Assembly (NCBI RefSeq): GCF_008016795.1
Contig: NZ_SDIK01000036.1
Location: forward strand, 1-41,853
From: Prevotella brunnea
GTDB taxonomy: Bacteria; Bacteroidota; Bacteroidia; Bacteroidales; Bacteroidaceae
DNA: 41,853 nucleotides
Direction: 5' to 3'
Under the pieces are notes generated by a model that searched no databases, was not told the origin of the DNA, and saw only the letters and a list, made by a program, of their open reading frames with translations. Each line of letters starts with the position of its first letter. Position 1 is the stretch's first letter. Shown piece after piece: positions 7,378 to 15,681 of the stretch. The translations under genes and the position numbers were made by a program.

Positions 7378-7615
7378 CTCGGCGATATGGGAAAAATTCA
7401 ATAATGTCCTATATTTTCTTCATTCGTCTATCCAAAGCTTAGCTTTCGCTCCGTAAAAGCTTACCTTTTGCAATGCAGAAGGTCATGAATTGGAGTACAA
7501 AAGCTTACCTTTTAAATCACAATTATTATCATTCTGATTATCAATAGATTATGAAACGTATCAATGATACGGTTTTTGTAATATAATTTCGTGGAGATGG
7601 GTGGAATTATTCACG
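7378..7615 (-). repeat. dispersed intergenic repeat, copy 2 (inverted, near full length)
   Basis: Read on the minus strand this copy follows the same order as copy 5 at 41300-41553: a TCCACC segment, a 24-nt block identical between the two copies (7569-7592), a small hairpin CGTATC/GATACG, the TAATCTATTGATAATCAG motif, AAGCTT modules, then ATAGGACATTATTGAA and CCCATATCGCCGAG. It abuts the rng terminator at one end and occupies most of the 460-bp gene-free gap before kdsB. No ORF. Confidence 0.75.
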
Positions 7616-7692
7616 TAAAAACTGTCTTTTTTGATAGGATTACATTACTCTATCGAAAATGAACATTCGCGGCTCACTTTTTCCTTGACAAC

Positions 7693-7723
7693 TTTGCAAA
7701 TCGCAAAAGAAATAGTATCTTTG
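7693..7723 (+). promoter_or_regulatory. kdsB promoter
   Basis: TTTG (7693-7696) is followed after 19 bp by TATCTTTG (7716-7723), an almost ideal Bacteroidetes promoter, 22 bp before the kdsB start. Confidence 0.7.
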
Positions 7724-7745
7724 CCTTCAATTTAAAATAACACCA

Positions 7746-8498
7746 ATGAAAATAATAGGAATCATACCCGCACGCTTTGCCTCAACCCGCTTTCCGGGTA
7801 AACCACTGGCTAAGTTGGGAGGAAAATTCGTAATCGAAAGAGTGGTGGAGCAAGTAAATAAAGTGCTCGACAATGTATATGTAGCAACAGACGATCAGCG
7901 CATTTTCGATGCAACAAAACGCTTTGGAGCTAATGTCGTCATGACCCGTTCAGACCATCAGAGCGGAACGGACAGAATAGCCGAAGCACTCAAGAAGGTC
8001 GATGAAGATTATGACGTAGTCATCAACATACAGGGCGATGAACCATTCATTCAACCCTCACAAATAAAAGCTCTCATTGCATGTTTTGAAGATGCCGACA
8101 CACAAATAGCAACACTCGGCAAACGATTTGATACATTGGAGGCGGCAAAGAACCCAAACTCGCCGAAAATCATCTTGGACAATCAATCCTTTGCGATGTA
8201 TTTCACGAGAGCGTTAGCACCTTACATACGAAACAAAGAGGAAAAAGAGTGGCTTGAGCACTATCCATTCTTAAAGCATATCGGACTTTACGGTTATCGC
8301 GTTCCGGTACTCGAGGAAATTACTCGGTTGCAACAATCCTCGTTGGAGCTTGCTGAAGGATTGGAACAACTAAGATGGTTGCAAAACGGATACAGAATCA
8401 AGGTTGGATTCACCGATGAGGAAACGGTGGGAATCGACACACCGGACGACTTGAAGCGTGCCGAGGCTTTCTTGAAAAAACAGCTCTTAAACGGCTAA
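7746..8498 (+). CDS. kdsB: 3-deoxy-manno-octulosonate cytidylyltransferase (CMP-Kdo synthetase)
   Basis: The 250-residue enzyme couples CTP and Kdo to CMP-Kdo, the donor for the LPS inner core. The nucleotidyltransferase signature IIPARFASTRFPGKPL covers residues 5-20, VINIQGDEPFI carries the Mg2+-binding Asp, and length matches the family. Cytoplasmic. It is a single-gene unit with its own promoter and shares a bidirectional terminator with the convergent galE, another gene of sugar-nucleotide metabolism. Its presence shows that the organism makes Kdo-containing LPS. Confidence 0.96.
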   Translation: MKIIGIIPARFASTRFPGKPLAKLGGKFVIERVVEQVNKVLDNVYVATDDQRIFDATKRFGANVVMTRSDHQSGTDRIAEALKKVDEDYDVVINIQGDEPFIQPSQIKALIACFEDADTQIATLGKRFDTLEAAKNPNSPKIILDNQSFAMYFTRALAPYIRNKEEKEWLEHYPFLKHIGLYGYRVPVLEEITRLQQSSLELAEGLEQLRWLQNGYRIKVGFTDEETVGIDTPDDLKRAEAFLKKQLLNG

Positions 8499-8504
8499 AG
8501 TGGG

Positions 8505-8541
8505 AAAAGCGTCGGGAATTCTTCCGCTCTCGACGCTTTTT
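8505..8541. terminator. bidirectional terminator between kdsB and galE
   Basis: AAAAGCGTCG (8505-8514) pairs perfectly with CGACGCTTTT (8531-8540), with T runs on both strands. It lies between the convergent stop codons. Confidence 0.82.
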
Positions 8542-8563
8542 GATCGAATATTACTCGGAGTAT

Positions 8564-9601
8564 TTACATCACGCCGTCCTCACGCAGCTTTTTCTGCCAC
8601 TTCCACGCACTGGCAAGCACGTCGTCAAGTGGCGTGTCGGCTTTCCAACCCAACACTTGGTTGGCTTTCGTGCAATCGCCCCAAATCTTTTCAATGTCGC
8701 CTTCTCTTCGGGGGCCGAACTTCCAGTTCAGCTTTATGCCCGTAGCTTTCTCGAAGGTTTTCACTATTTCAAGCGTTGAATTGCCGCTTCCAGTTCCAAT
8801 GTTGAAGTATTCCACCGGCTTTGTTTTCTTATCCAACACTCTTGCCATGGCTGCTACATGAGCTTTGGCAAGATCTACCACATAGATATAGTCGCGGATA
8901 CAGGTTCCATCCTCTGTTTCATAATCATTGCCGAAAATGGTAAGTTGTTCCCGAATGCCCATGGCAGTTTGCGTAACGTAAGGTATCAGGTTGTTGGGCA
9001 CGCCGTTAGGGAGTTCGCCTATCAACGCCGATGGATGTGCTCCGATAGGATTAAAATAACGTAATATAACACTTTTAATCTTTGCGCCACTATGAATATA
9101 ATCAAATATAATCTGCTCATTTATTTCTTTGGTATTACCATAAGGCGAAGTGGCTTTTTGGTGTGGCGCCTCTTCGGTAACCGGGAGATTCTTAGGTTCA
9201 GGTTGCCCATAAACGGTGCAGGAACTGGAGAAGATAATGCCTTTTACGTCGTATTTCGGCATCAATTCTAAAAGATTCAGCAATGAAACGATGTTGTTAC
9301 GATAGTACATCAATGGTTTTTGCACGCTTTCTCCCACGGCTTTTGATGCCGCGAAATGTATGATACCTTGAATATCGGGATATTTTCGGAATATTTGTTC
9401 CGTGGCATTTTTATCCTCAAGGTTCACCTTTTCGAAATCCGGACGTTTGCCGGTTATTTTCTCTATTCCATCGAGGACTTCAATTTTTGAGTTGGAAAGA
9501 TTGTCAGCTATGACAACATCATACCCTGCTTCCAACAATTCCACCGTTGTGTGAGAGCCTATAAAGCCAGTACCCCCGGTAACTAAAATAGTTTGTTTCA
9601 T
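8564..9601 (-). CDS. galE: UDP-glucose 4-epimerase
   Basis: The 345-residue short-chain dehydrogenase/reductase interconverts UDP-glucose and UDP-galactose. The NAD-binding motif TGGTGFIGS is at residues 8-16, the catalytic Ser cluster SSSCTVYG near 125-132, and the YxxxK pair is Tyr154 and Lys158 in SPYGNTK. I chose the ATG at 9601 because the Rossmann strand then starts at residue 4. An in-frame start at 9667 would add 22 unusual residues. A TACCTTTG promoter box lies about 83 bp upstream. It supplies UDP-galactose for surface glycans such as those made by the glycosyltransferase block at 14.5-20 kb. Confidence 0.95.
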   Translation of the reverse strand: MKQTILVTGGTGFIGSHTTVELLEAGYDVVIADNLSNSKIEVLDGIEKITGKRPDFEKVNLEDKNATEQIFRKYPDIQGIIHFAASKAVGESVQKPLMYYRNNIVSLLNLLELMPKYDVKGIIFSSSCTVYGQPEPKNLPVTEEAPHQKATSPYGNTKEINEQIIFDYIHSGAKIKSVILRYFNPIGAHPSALIGELPNGVPNNLIPYVTQTAMGIREQLTIFGNDYETEDGTCIRDYIYVVDLAKAHVAAMARVLDKKTKPVEYFNIGTGSGNSTLEIVKTFEKATGIKLNWKFGPRREGDIEKIWGDCTKANQVLGWKADTPLDDVLASAWKWQKKLREDGVM

Positions 9602-9683
9602 TGTATTGTTCATTATTAACGCGATTGCGCAAATTGAGTTGGTGATATTTTTAATTGAATCCGACAAGTCGTCCGATTCTTTG

Positions 9684-9691
9684 CAAAGGTA
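9684..9691 (-). promoter_or_regulatory. -7 promoter box of galE
   Basis: The minus strand reads TACCTTTG, a perfect TAnnTTTG match. It leaves a leader of roughly 75 nt. Confidence 0.55.
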
Positions 9692-9778
9692 ATAATAAAA
9701 AAGTGGCTATTCCGATAAAATAAGATGAAAATAACAAAAAAACAAATTTATATTGCGCCATTGTATGAAAACTTTTAT

Positions 9779-9786
9779 TAACTTTG
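9779..9786 (+). promoter_or_regulatory. -7 promoter box of the 9817-11548 gene pair
   Basis: TAACTTTG matches TAnnTTTG 30 bp before the start codon of the 146-residue protein. Confidence 0.55.
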
Positions 9787-9816
9787 CTCGGTAATCTATT
9801 CAAGAAACATTAAGCT

Positions 9817-10257
9817 ATGACTGTAAAAGTGAAAACACAACAGCAAATTGAGCGTTTCCTCAGGAAACTCACTCAAAAGTTTCCAAGTACTGATGACTCT
9901 TGCCTCATGACAGATCTGCATCTTCGAGTATCTCCCGACAATGGAGATTTGATGGCGTTCGATGATGACGGAGTGGAAATAACTCGATGTGTAATTGATG
10001 AATGGATAGAAAATAAAGATACCGACTTCGAGGACAAGGTCGTCATGCTTCTACGCCAAGAACTTATGAGGCTGAAAGCTGACATAGACAATCTTGGGAT
10101 TATAAAACCTTATGGTTTCGTGCTTGAGGATGAAGAAGGAGAAACCATTGCAGAATTATACTTGGCGGATGATGATACCATAATCATCGGGGGCGACTTA
10201 ATGCCGGGATTGGATGAAGAGTTGAACGAATTTATGAACAACTTAATAAAGGAATAG
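9817..10257 (+). CDS. conserved-looking acidic hypothetical protein
   Basis: I do not recognise a named family in this 146-residue protein. It has no signal peptide or membrane segment and is strongly acidic, especially in the C-terminal half (LEDEEGETIAELYLADDD). A helical N-terminus (TQQQIERFLRKLTQKF) is followed by a mixed alpha/beta pattern. The T9SS plug gene starts 13 bp after its stop, so the two are very likely one transcript, and a link to surface secretion or assembly is possible but unproven. Confidence 0.8.
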   Translation: MTVKVKTQQQIERFLRKLTQKFPSTDDSCLMTDLHLRVSPDNGDLMAFDDDGVEITRCVIDEWIENKDTDFEDKVVMLLRQELMRLKADIDNLGIIKPYGFVLEDEEGETIAELYLADDDTIIIGGDLMPGLDEELNEFMNNLIKE

Positions 10258-10270
10258 AAGTAAGACACGG

Positions 10271-11548
10271 ATGAACATCGGAAAGATTAGCTTTTTTCTC
10301 TGTTTTTTAATTCTCTGTCGCACAACATTATCTGCACAGCGGCATCAGGTTTTTAGCCCAGATATCCGTTCATTGCAGGTAGTGGCAAATGGGGATTGGC
10401 AATCTATGCCGGTTTTGGAATTGGGAAATGGATTTTTGTCGGTCGATTTCGATGATTTAACGCACGAATATCACAGATACACATATAAAGTGGAGCATTG
10501 CGAAGCCAACTGGAGACCTTCCTCACAACTCTTCGAAAGCGACTACATAGAAGGGTTTGCAAATGATAATATCATCGACGATATAAAAGAATCTACGCTG
10601 ACCAATACTATTTACACACATTATCGGGTAACGATACCCAACAAGAGTTGTCGCCCTCTGATATCGGGTAATTATGTCTTAAAGGTGTTTGATGATTATC
10701 ATCGGGAAGTTCTCCGGGCTTATTTTATGATTGTTGAGCCTGCAGAAAGGTGCATGAAGGTAGGATTGACCGTTACGACAAATACCGATTTGACGATAAA
10801 TCAAAAACATCAGCAAGTGGAGATGGAACTAAAATACGGCAACTATAAGGTAACCAATCCGAACATGCAAATTCAAACCGTTATCTTACAAAATAAACGA
10901 TGGGAAACAGCACGATGGAATAGTAAACCACAATATGTCATGAGCGACGGATTAAAGTGGAATCATAATCAAGATTTCATTTTCGAAGCAGGTAACGAAT
11001 ATAGAAAATTCGAGATTTTATCTACCGACGTATCCACAATGGGAATAGAGCGAATAAGCTGGGATGGAGAAAGTTTCCATGCTTATCCTTTTATTTCCAC
11101 CCCACGACAAAACTATGTTTATGATGAGGATGCAAACGGAGCGTTTCTCATTCGCAACTCCGACAACATAGCGGTTCAAACGGAAAGTGATTACATGATT
11201 GTGCATTTTACGTTAGATTGTCGGGAGCGAGTCAATGGGAACATCTATGTAAACGGAGATTGGACACACGGAGCATTCACGGATGACTACAAACTCGTTT
11301 ACAATGATTCGACACGAATGTACGAATTATCTTTTCCGCTAAAATTGGGCTATTACAGTTATCAATATCTATTGATGAACGTTAATGGAGAAATAAGTGT
11401 TCTGCCATCAGAGGGATGTTTCTACCAAACAGAGAACTCTTATCAAGTACTGATTTATTACCGTGAAGAGGGCGGACGAACCGACAAACTCGTAAGCTAT
11501 AGAACGGTTCAGTTCAAGGGAAGAGAAGCAAATCGCTCAATATATTAA
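10271..11548 (+). CDS. type IX secretion system plug protein family (DUF5103)
   Basis: The 425-residue protein has an N-terminal signal (NIGKISFFLCFLILCRTTLSA) and then the pattern of the DUF5103/T9SS plug family: SPDIRSLQVV, LELG..FLSVDFDDL, YTYKVEHCEANW near residues 70-80, and NYVLKVFDD. The founding member in Flavobacterium johnsoniae closes the periplasmic end of the SprA translocon channel. The C-terminal half continues as beta-rich domains ending in SYRTVQFKGR. Expected location is the periplasm or inner face of the outer membrane. Its presence implies that the organism exports proteins by the type IX route. Identification rests on pattern memory, not a search. Confidence 0.8.
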   Translation: MNIGKISFFLCFLILCRTTLSAQRHQVFSPDIRSLQVVANGDWQSMPVLELGNGFLSVDFDDLTHEYHRYTYKVEHCEANWRPSSQLFESDYIEGFANDNIIDDIKESTLTNTIYTHYRVTIPNKSCRPLISGNYVLKVFDDYHREVLRAYFMIVEPAERCMKVGLTVTTNTDLTINQKHQQVEMELKYGNYKVTNPNMQIQTVILQNKRWETARWNSKPQYVMSDGLKWNHNQDFIFEAGNEYRKFEILSTDVSTMGIERISWDGESFHAYPFISTPRQNYVYDEDANGAFLIRNSDNIAVQTESDYMIVHFTLDCRERVNGNIYVNGDWTHGAFTDDYKLVYNDSTRMYELSFPLKLGYYSYQYLLMNVNGEISVLPSEGCFYQTENSYQVLIYYREEGGRTDKLVSYRTVQFKGREANRSIY

Positions 11549-11590
11549 ATATTCTGTTCAACTAAATGGCACGCTCCCCATTTATATTTG

Positions 11591-11598
11591 TATCTTTG
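11591..11598 (+). promoter_or_regulatory. -7 promoter box of the 5'-nucleotidase gene
   Basis: TATCTTTG is a perfect TAnnTTTG match, 25 bp before the start codon. Confidence 0.6.
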
Positions 11599-11623
11599 TA
11601 AATGATTTAAAGATATTATAAAA

Positions 11624-13378
11624 ATGTATAGATTTTATTTCGCTTTTATGGCAATCTTTTTTTTAGGCACAGACAGCTTCGCACAAAACAAAGAAATAAC
11701 CATCAAACTGGTGGAAACAAGCGACGTACATGGAGCTTTCTTCCCATACGACTTCATCAAACGCAAGAACACACAAGGGTCATTGGCTCGTGTATCAACC
11801 TATCTGAATGGTCTGCGTAAACAATGGAAAGAAGACAACATATATTTATTGGATAATGGGGACATTCTTCAGGGACAACCGGTTGTTTATTATTACAACT
11901 ATATCAAAACGGAAGAAGAGAACATAGCAGCAAGTGTCATGAATTATATGAATTATGACGTTGCAACAATAGGTAATCATGATGTGGAAACGGGGCATGC
12001 CGTCTATGATAAATGGATAAGAGAATTGAAATGCCCTGTTGTCGGAGCAAATGTAATTGACACGAAAACCAAACAATCCTACTTAATGCCGTATTATATT
12101 ATAAAGAAAGAAAATGGGATAAAGGTCGCGGTGATAGGATTGCTAACACCTGCCATTCCAAACTGGTTGGAAGAACGACTATGGCATGGGCTTCATTTCG
12201 AGGATATGGTAAGCTCGGCAAGGAAAACGATGGAAACAGTCAAAGCAAAAGAAAGTCCTGACATCATTGTGGGCTTATTCCATTCCGGATGGGATGGAGG
12301 AATACAAGCCCCCGACTACTTAGAAGATGCCTCAAAAATCGTGGCAGAACAAGTGCCCGGATTTGATGTCGTTTTCTTTGGTCATGACCACACGCCAAGG
12401 AATATGGCAATTACTAACCGCGATGGAAAGAAGGTGATTTGCCTTGATCCGGCAAATAACGCCAAGAAAGTGGCAGTGGCTACTATCACATTGAGGGCTT
12501 CAGGTGAGAAAACAAAGGGAAACAAGAACTATAAGGTGATAAAAAAAGAGGGAGAAATCGTTGATGTTTCCGACATACCGGTAGATGAACAATTCATCAA
12601 CTATTTTCAATCCAATATCAACGACGTGAAAGCATGGACGGAAAGAGAAATAGGAACATTTACGCATACCATCTATTCAAAAGATTGCTATTTCGGTAGT
12701 TCCGCTTTCAACGATTTAATTTTAAGCCTAGAACTGAAGATAACAAATGCAGACATAGCCTTCAACGCGCCTTTGCAATTCAACTCATCCATCAAAGCCG
12801 GCCCCATCACGGTGGGAGATATGTTTCAGCTTTACAAATATGAAAACCAACTTTACGTCATGCGACTGACCGGAGAAGAGATAAGGAAGCATTTGGAAAT
12901 GAGTTATTCGCTTTGGGTAAATACCATGAAATCTCCTGACGATCATTTACTCTTGCTGGCTGACACAAAATCTGACGCGCAGCGATTGGGATTCAAGAAT
13001 TTCTCATTTAACTTTGATTCGGCGGCAGGAATCGATTATGAGGTGGATGTTACAAAGCCTTCCGGAGAAAAAGTCAAGATACTGAGAATGAGCAACGGAC
13101 AGCCCTTCGACGAAAAAAAATCGTATAAGGTTGCCGTGAACAGCTATAGAGGAAATGGGGGCGGAGAACTTCTGACAAAGGGAGCAGGGATTCCTCAAGA
13201 CTCATTGAAGGGAAGGATAATTTGGAGAAGTGAATTGGATCAACGCTACTATCTCATCAAGGAAATAGAAAAAGCCAAGATAATGAATCCAAAGCCACTG
13301 AATAATTGGAAGTTTGTTCCCACCAAATGGACGAAAGCAGCTGCGGAAAGAGACAAGGAATTGCTGTTTGGGGAATAA
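11624..13378 (+). CDS. secreted 5'-nucleotidase / 2',3'-cyclic phosphodiesterase family protein
   Basis: The 584-residue protein has a signal peptide (cleavage probably after SFA, residue 20) and a metallophosphatase domain: ETSDVHGAF with Asp34/His36, LLDNGDILQGQ, IGNHDVETG and FFGHDHTPR, the five metal-binding blocks of the calcineurin-like fold. A 5'-nucleotidase C-terminal domain follows (around 350-545, ending near AVNSYRGNGGGELL). Such enzymes dephosphorylate nucleotides in the periplasm or at the surface to salvage nucleosides and phosphate. The size fits the bifunctional CpdB/UshA-like class. It is followed by nudC after 29 bp, and pairing with a Nudix pyrophosphatase suits nucleotide breakdown. 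Confidence 0.9.
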   Translation: MYRFYFAFMAIFFLGTDSFAQNKEITIKLVETSDVHGAFFPYDFIKRKNTQGSLARVSTYLNGLRKQWKEDNIYLLDNGDILQGQPVVYYYNYIKTEEENIAASVMNYMNYDVATIGNHDVETGHAVYDKWIRELKCPVVGANVIDTKTKQSYLMPYYIIKKENGIKVAVIGLLTPAIPNWLEERLWHGLHFEDMVSSARKTMETVKAKESPDIIVGLFHSGWDGGIQAPDYLEDASKIVAEQVPGFDVVFFGHDHTPRNMAITNRDGKKVICLDPANNAKKVAVATITLRASGEKTKGNKNYKVIKKEGEIVDVSDIPVDEQFINYFQSNINDVKAWTEREIGTFTHTIYSKDCYFGSSAFNDLILSLELKITNADIAFNAPLQFNSSIKAGPITVGDMFQLYKYENQLYVMRLTGEEIRKHLEMSYSLWVNTMKSPDDHLLLLADTKSDAQRLGFKNFSFNFDSAAGIDYEVDVTKPSGEKVKILRMSNGQPFDEKKSYKVAVNSYRGNGGGELLTKGAGIPQDSLKGRIIWRSELDQRYYLIKEIEKAKIMNPKPLNNWKFVPTKWTKAAAERDKELLFGE

Positions 13379-13407
13379 ACTCCATCGAAAATAATTCTAT
13401 TGGGGAT

Positions 13408-14175
13408 ATGAAGTATTATTGGTTTGTTTTCTGTAAATCGGATATCGTATTGAAAAAAGACGATAAAGGATATACTATTCCTCTATCCGAAGAAGCACCG
13501 GTATCACTGCACAGATGGTCTAAAATCATGGATGTTGCAGAGACCTCATCGGGCGTCAAAGTAAAAGCTGTAAATATAGATACACCCATAACCGGCAACC
13601 CTAAGCTGGAAATGTGTGGATTGAGGTCGAGCTATTACAAATTATCTCGCGAATTATACTTGATAGCCGGCAAATGTCATGAGCTGCTTTATTGGAATCA
13701 AAATACAAAATTCTGTGGTGCTTGTGGCGCTCCCATGAAATTCAATTCTAACATCTCCAAACTCTGTACAAACTGTGGAAAAGAAATTTGGCCACAGATA
13801 TCAACGGCAGTTATAGTCTTGATACGGCGAAACGATGAAGTATTACTCGTTCATGCGAAAAATTTCAAAACAGACTTTTATGGACTTGTTGCCGGCTTCG
13901 TTGAAACGGGTGAAACATTGGAAGAAGCTGTTCATCGTGAGGTAATGGAAGAAACGGGACTCAGCATAAAGAACTTGACCTATTTCTGCTCGCAACCGTG
14001 GCCTTATCCGTGTGGCATGATGGTAGGATTTAATGCCGACTACGATGCAGGGGAAATAAAAATACAGAAAAGCGAATTATCAAAAGGTGGATGGTTTAAG
14101 AAAGATAACCTCCCCAATCTTCCGGAAAAACTTTCTATTGCTCGAAAGTTAATTGACAATTGGTTAGAAGGATAA
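13408..14175 (+). CDS. nudC: NADH pyrophosphatase (Nudix hydrolase)
   Basis: The 255-residue enzyme hydrolyses NAD(H) to NMN(H) and AMP and, in characterised members, removes NAD caps from RNA. A four-Cys zinc ribbon (Cys103, 106, 120, 123) is followed by the full Nudix box from Gly163 to Leu185 (GFVETGETLEEAVHREVMEE and onward). The NADH-specific SQPWPYP motif is at 195-201. I use the ATG at 13408, which is preceded by GGGGA. A longer in-frame start at 13306 would run deep into the nucleotidase gene. Cytoplasmic. Confidence 0.93.
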   Translation: MKYYWFVFCKSDIVLKKDDKGYTIPLSEEAPVSLHRWSKIMDVAETSSGVKVKAVNIDTPITGNPKLEMCGLRSSYYKLSRELYLIAGKCHELLYWNQNTKFCGACGAPMKFNSNISKLCTNCGKEIWPQISTAVIVLIRRNDEVLLVHAKNFKTDFYGLVAGFVETGETLEEAVHREVMEETGLSIKNLTYFCSQPWPYPCGMMVGFNADYDAGEIKIQKSELSKGGWFKKDNLPNLPEKLSIARKLIDNWLEG

Positions 14176-14268
14176 CTGCACCATATCCCCAAATCGGTAA
14201 TTAGCCGTCCCTTGAAAATTTCTATTGTAAATGTACAAGGAAAACGGATTTGAAATGATCGCGAAATA

Positions 14269-14562
14269 TTAGCTCCAAAACTCTCTTTCGCCTGTATCCA
14301 CCATATTTCCTTTACATTGTGGACAAGTATGTCCATCCCATTTTTTCATATCGTCAGATCCGCATTTCAAGCAAATCCTTCCGGTAAGAGAGCGAAAGGA
14401 AGGGGCGGCATCGCCGATAACTCCCCCTACGACCAAAGGAACAAGATTGTGGCAACCATTGCAAACCACCGCCTCAATGCTTTGTCCCATGAATCCTTTA
14501 CCCTCATAGACGCAAGCCTCGTAGCCACAAGATAGGCATTTATATTTCTTTATCCAACTCAT
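14269..14562 (-). CDS. small four-CXXC zinc-ribbon protein
   Basis: The 97-residue protein carries four Cys pairs: CLSCG at the N-terminus, CNGC around residue 34, CLKCG near 63 and CPQC near 80, so two zinc ribbons are likely. Between the middle pairs is a Val/Gly-rich hydrophobic stretch. There is no signal peptide. It starts 6 bp after the stop of the GT4 gene and is probably the last cistron of that operon, although this may be incidental. I cannot assign a function. Confidence 0.78.
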   Translation of the reverse strand: MSWIKKYKCLSCGYEACVYEGKGFMGQSIEAVVCNGCHNLVPLVVGGVIGDAAPSFRSLTGRICLKCGSDDMKKWDGHTCPQCKGNMVDTGEREFWS

Positions 14563-14568
14563 GCTTTT

Positions 14569-15681
14569 TTAATTATTTTTAGCAAGCAATTTATTGTATA
14601 GCTTTTCATATTGCCGTGCTACTTTTATATGGTCGTGATGTTTCTTAACATAGGCGATACTATCGATTTGGAGCGAGACTATCTCCTCATGAGAATAGGA
14701 TAAAAGCCGTTCCAAAGCCGCTCGACAACTTTCATAATCTGGTTCTACATTGATGATTGGATGGAGTATCTTCTCATGGATAATCTCATAGTTTTCCGGC
14801 TCTCCCCCACCGACACATATTATACCTCTACTCATTGCCTCAAGCGGATTCATTGATGGCGTATAACTGTAAAGCTGATCCATTATGGCATCGCAGCCTT
14901 GCATCAAGCCAACGTATTCATTGAAAGGGACACCATTCGCCAGTTTAAGTTCCAACTTGTCAGGATATTGTTTCTGAATATCTTGTGCAGCCTTCAGCAT
15001 GATATCCGTCCCCTTATATTCCGACCGATGCCTACTGATGCCGATAAAGATTTTCAACTTATCGTTTGCCCGATGAGGGGTAAAGGGCTTATCCGCCGTG
15101 TAAATGGGAAATGGGATAAAAGTGGTTTTCCGGGGAAACAGTGGATGATAGCAAACCCAATATTCGTAAAGTCCCGCTACGACTTGATCGCAATCCTCTG
15201 CGATAAATTTATTGAGGTTTTCTTTCTCGGTTCCCATCCAATCCTTCCGTTCTTTCACGGCATCGTAGTTAGTGCGCAATCGCTTTCCGATGTTGAAATC
15301 GCTGTAACGTAATGGCATAGAACCGGAACAAGTGCTAACCCAATAATAATCCATCCCAAAAGCAGCAAGTACAACGCATTTGTTGTGTTTGCGCAGATAC
15401 TTATAAATCAGAAATATGTGTTTGGCTTTCAATTCAAAAAACATTGGGTTAATGAGTTGCACAATATCGTAATTCCGAAATCGGGGAAGCAGTTTTAACA
15501 ACTTGGCAATTAATAAGACGCCACCCAATTTGCCCTCTTTTCTTGAAACATCGATGTCCCGAGGATAGTCCTTCCAAAAGTCCCCATTCGACACGACCAT
15601 TACTTCATGTCCTAACGTGCGAAGCCCCTCGGCCAATGTCCAATGCACATTGCTAAACTCACCCAGTAAGAGTATTCTCAT
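14569..15681 (-). CDS. glycosyltransferase, GT4-like (GT-B fold)
   Basis: The 370-residue protein opens with MRILLLGEFSNVHWTLAEGL, a GT-B N-terminal strand, and its C-terminal half has the family 4 pattern ISRHRSEYKGTDIMLKA and, near residue 280, SMNPLEAMSRGIICVGGGEPE with the acidic Glu of the nucleotide-sugar site. It probably transfers a sugar from a nucleotide donor during polysaccharide or LPS O-chain assembly on the cytoplasmic face. Its start overlaps the upstream GT2 gene by 4 bp. Confidence 0.88.
   Translation of the reverse strand: MRILLLGEFSNVHWTLAEGLRTLGHEVMVVSNGDFWKDYPRDIDVSRKEGKLGGVLLIAKLLKLLPRFRNYDIVQLINPMFFELKAKHIFLIYKYLRKHNKCVVLAAFGMDYYWVSTCSGSMPLRYSDFNIGKRLRTNYDAVKERKDWMGTEKENLNKFIAEDCDQVVAGLYEYWVCYHPLFPRKTTFIPFPIYTADKPFTPHRANDKLKIFIGISRHRSEYKGTDIMLKAAQDIQKQYPDKLELKLANGVPFNEYVGLMQGCDAIMDQLYSYTPSMNPLEAMSRGIICVGGGEPENYEIIHEKILHPIINVEPDYESCRAALERLLSYSHEEIVSLQIDSIAYVKKHHDHIKVARQYEKLYNKLLAKNN

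Noticed and set aside
7430..7520. CRISPR-like alternation of AAGCTT modules
   Set aside because: Modules vary in sequence and spacing, no constant repeat length or spacers exist, and no cas gene is nearby.
13306..13407. N-terminal extension of nudC
   Set aside because: It overlaps the conserved end of the nucleotidase gene; the ATG at 13408 has a better upstream sequence and gives family length.
14176..14268. CCTTG/CAAGG as a terminator between nudC and the zinc-ribbon gene
   Set aside because: Only 5 bp with a long loop and no T run.
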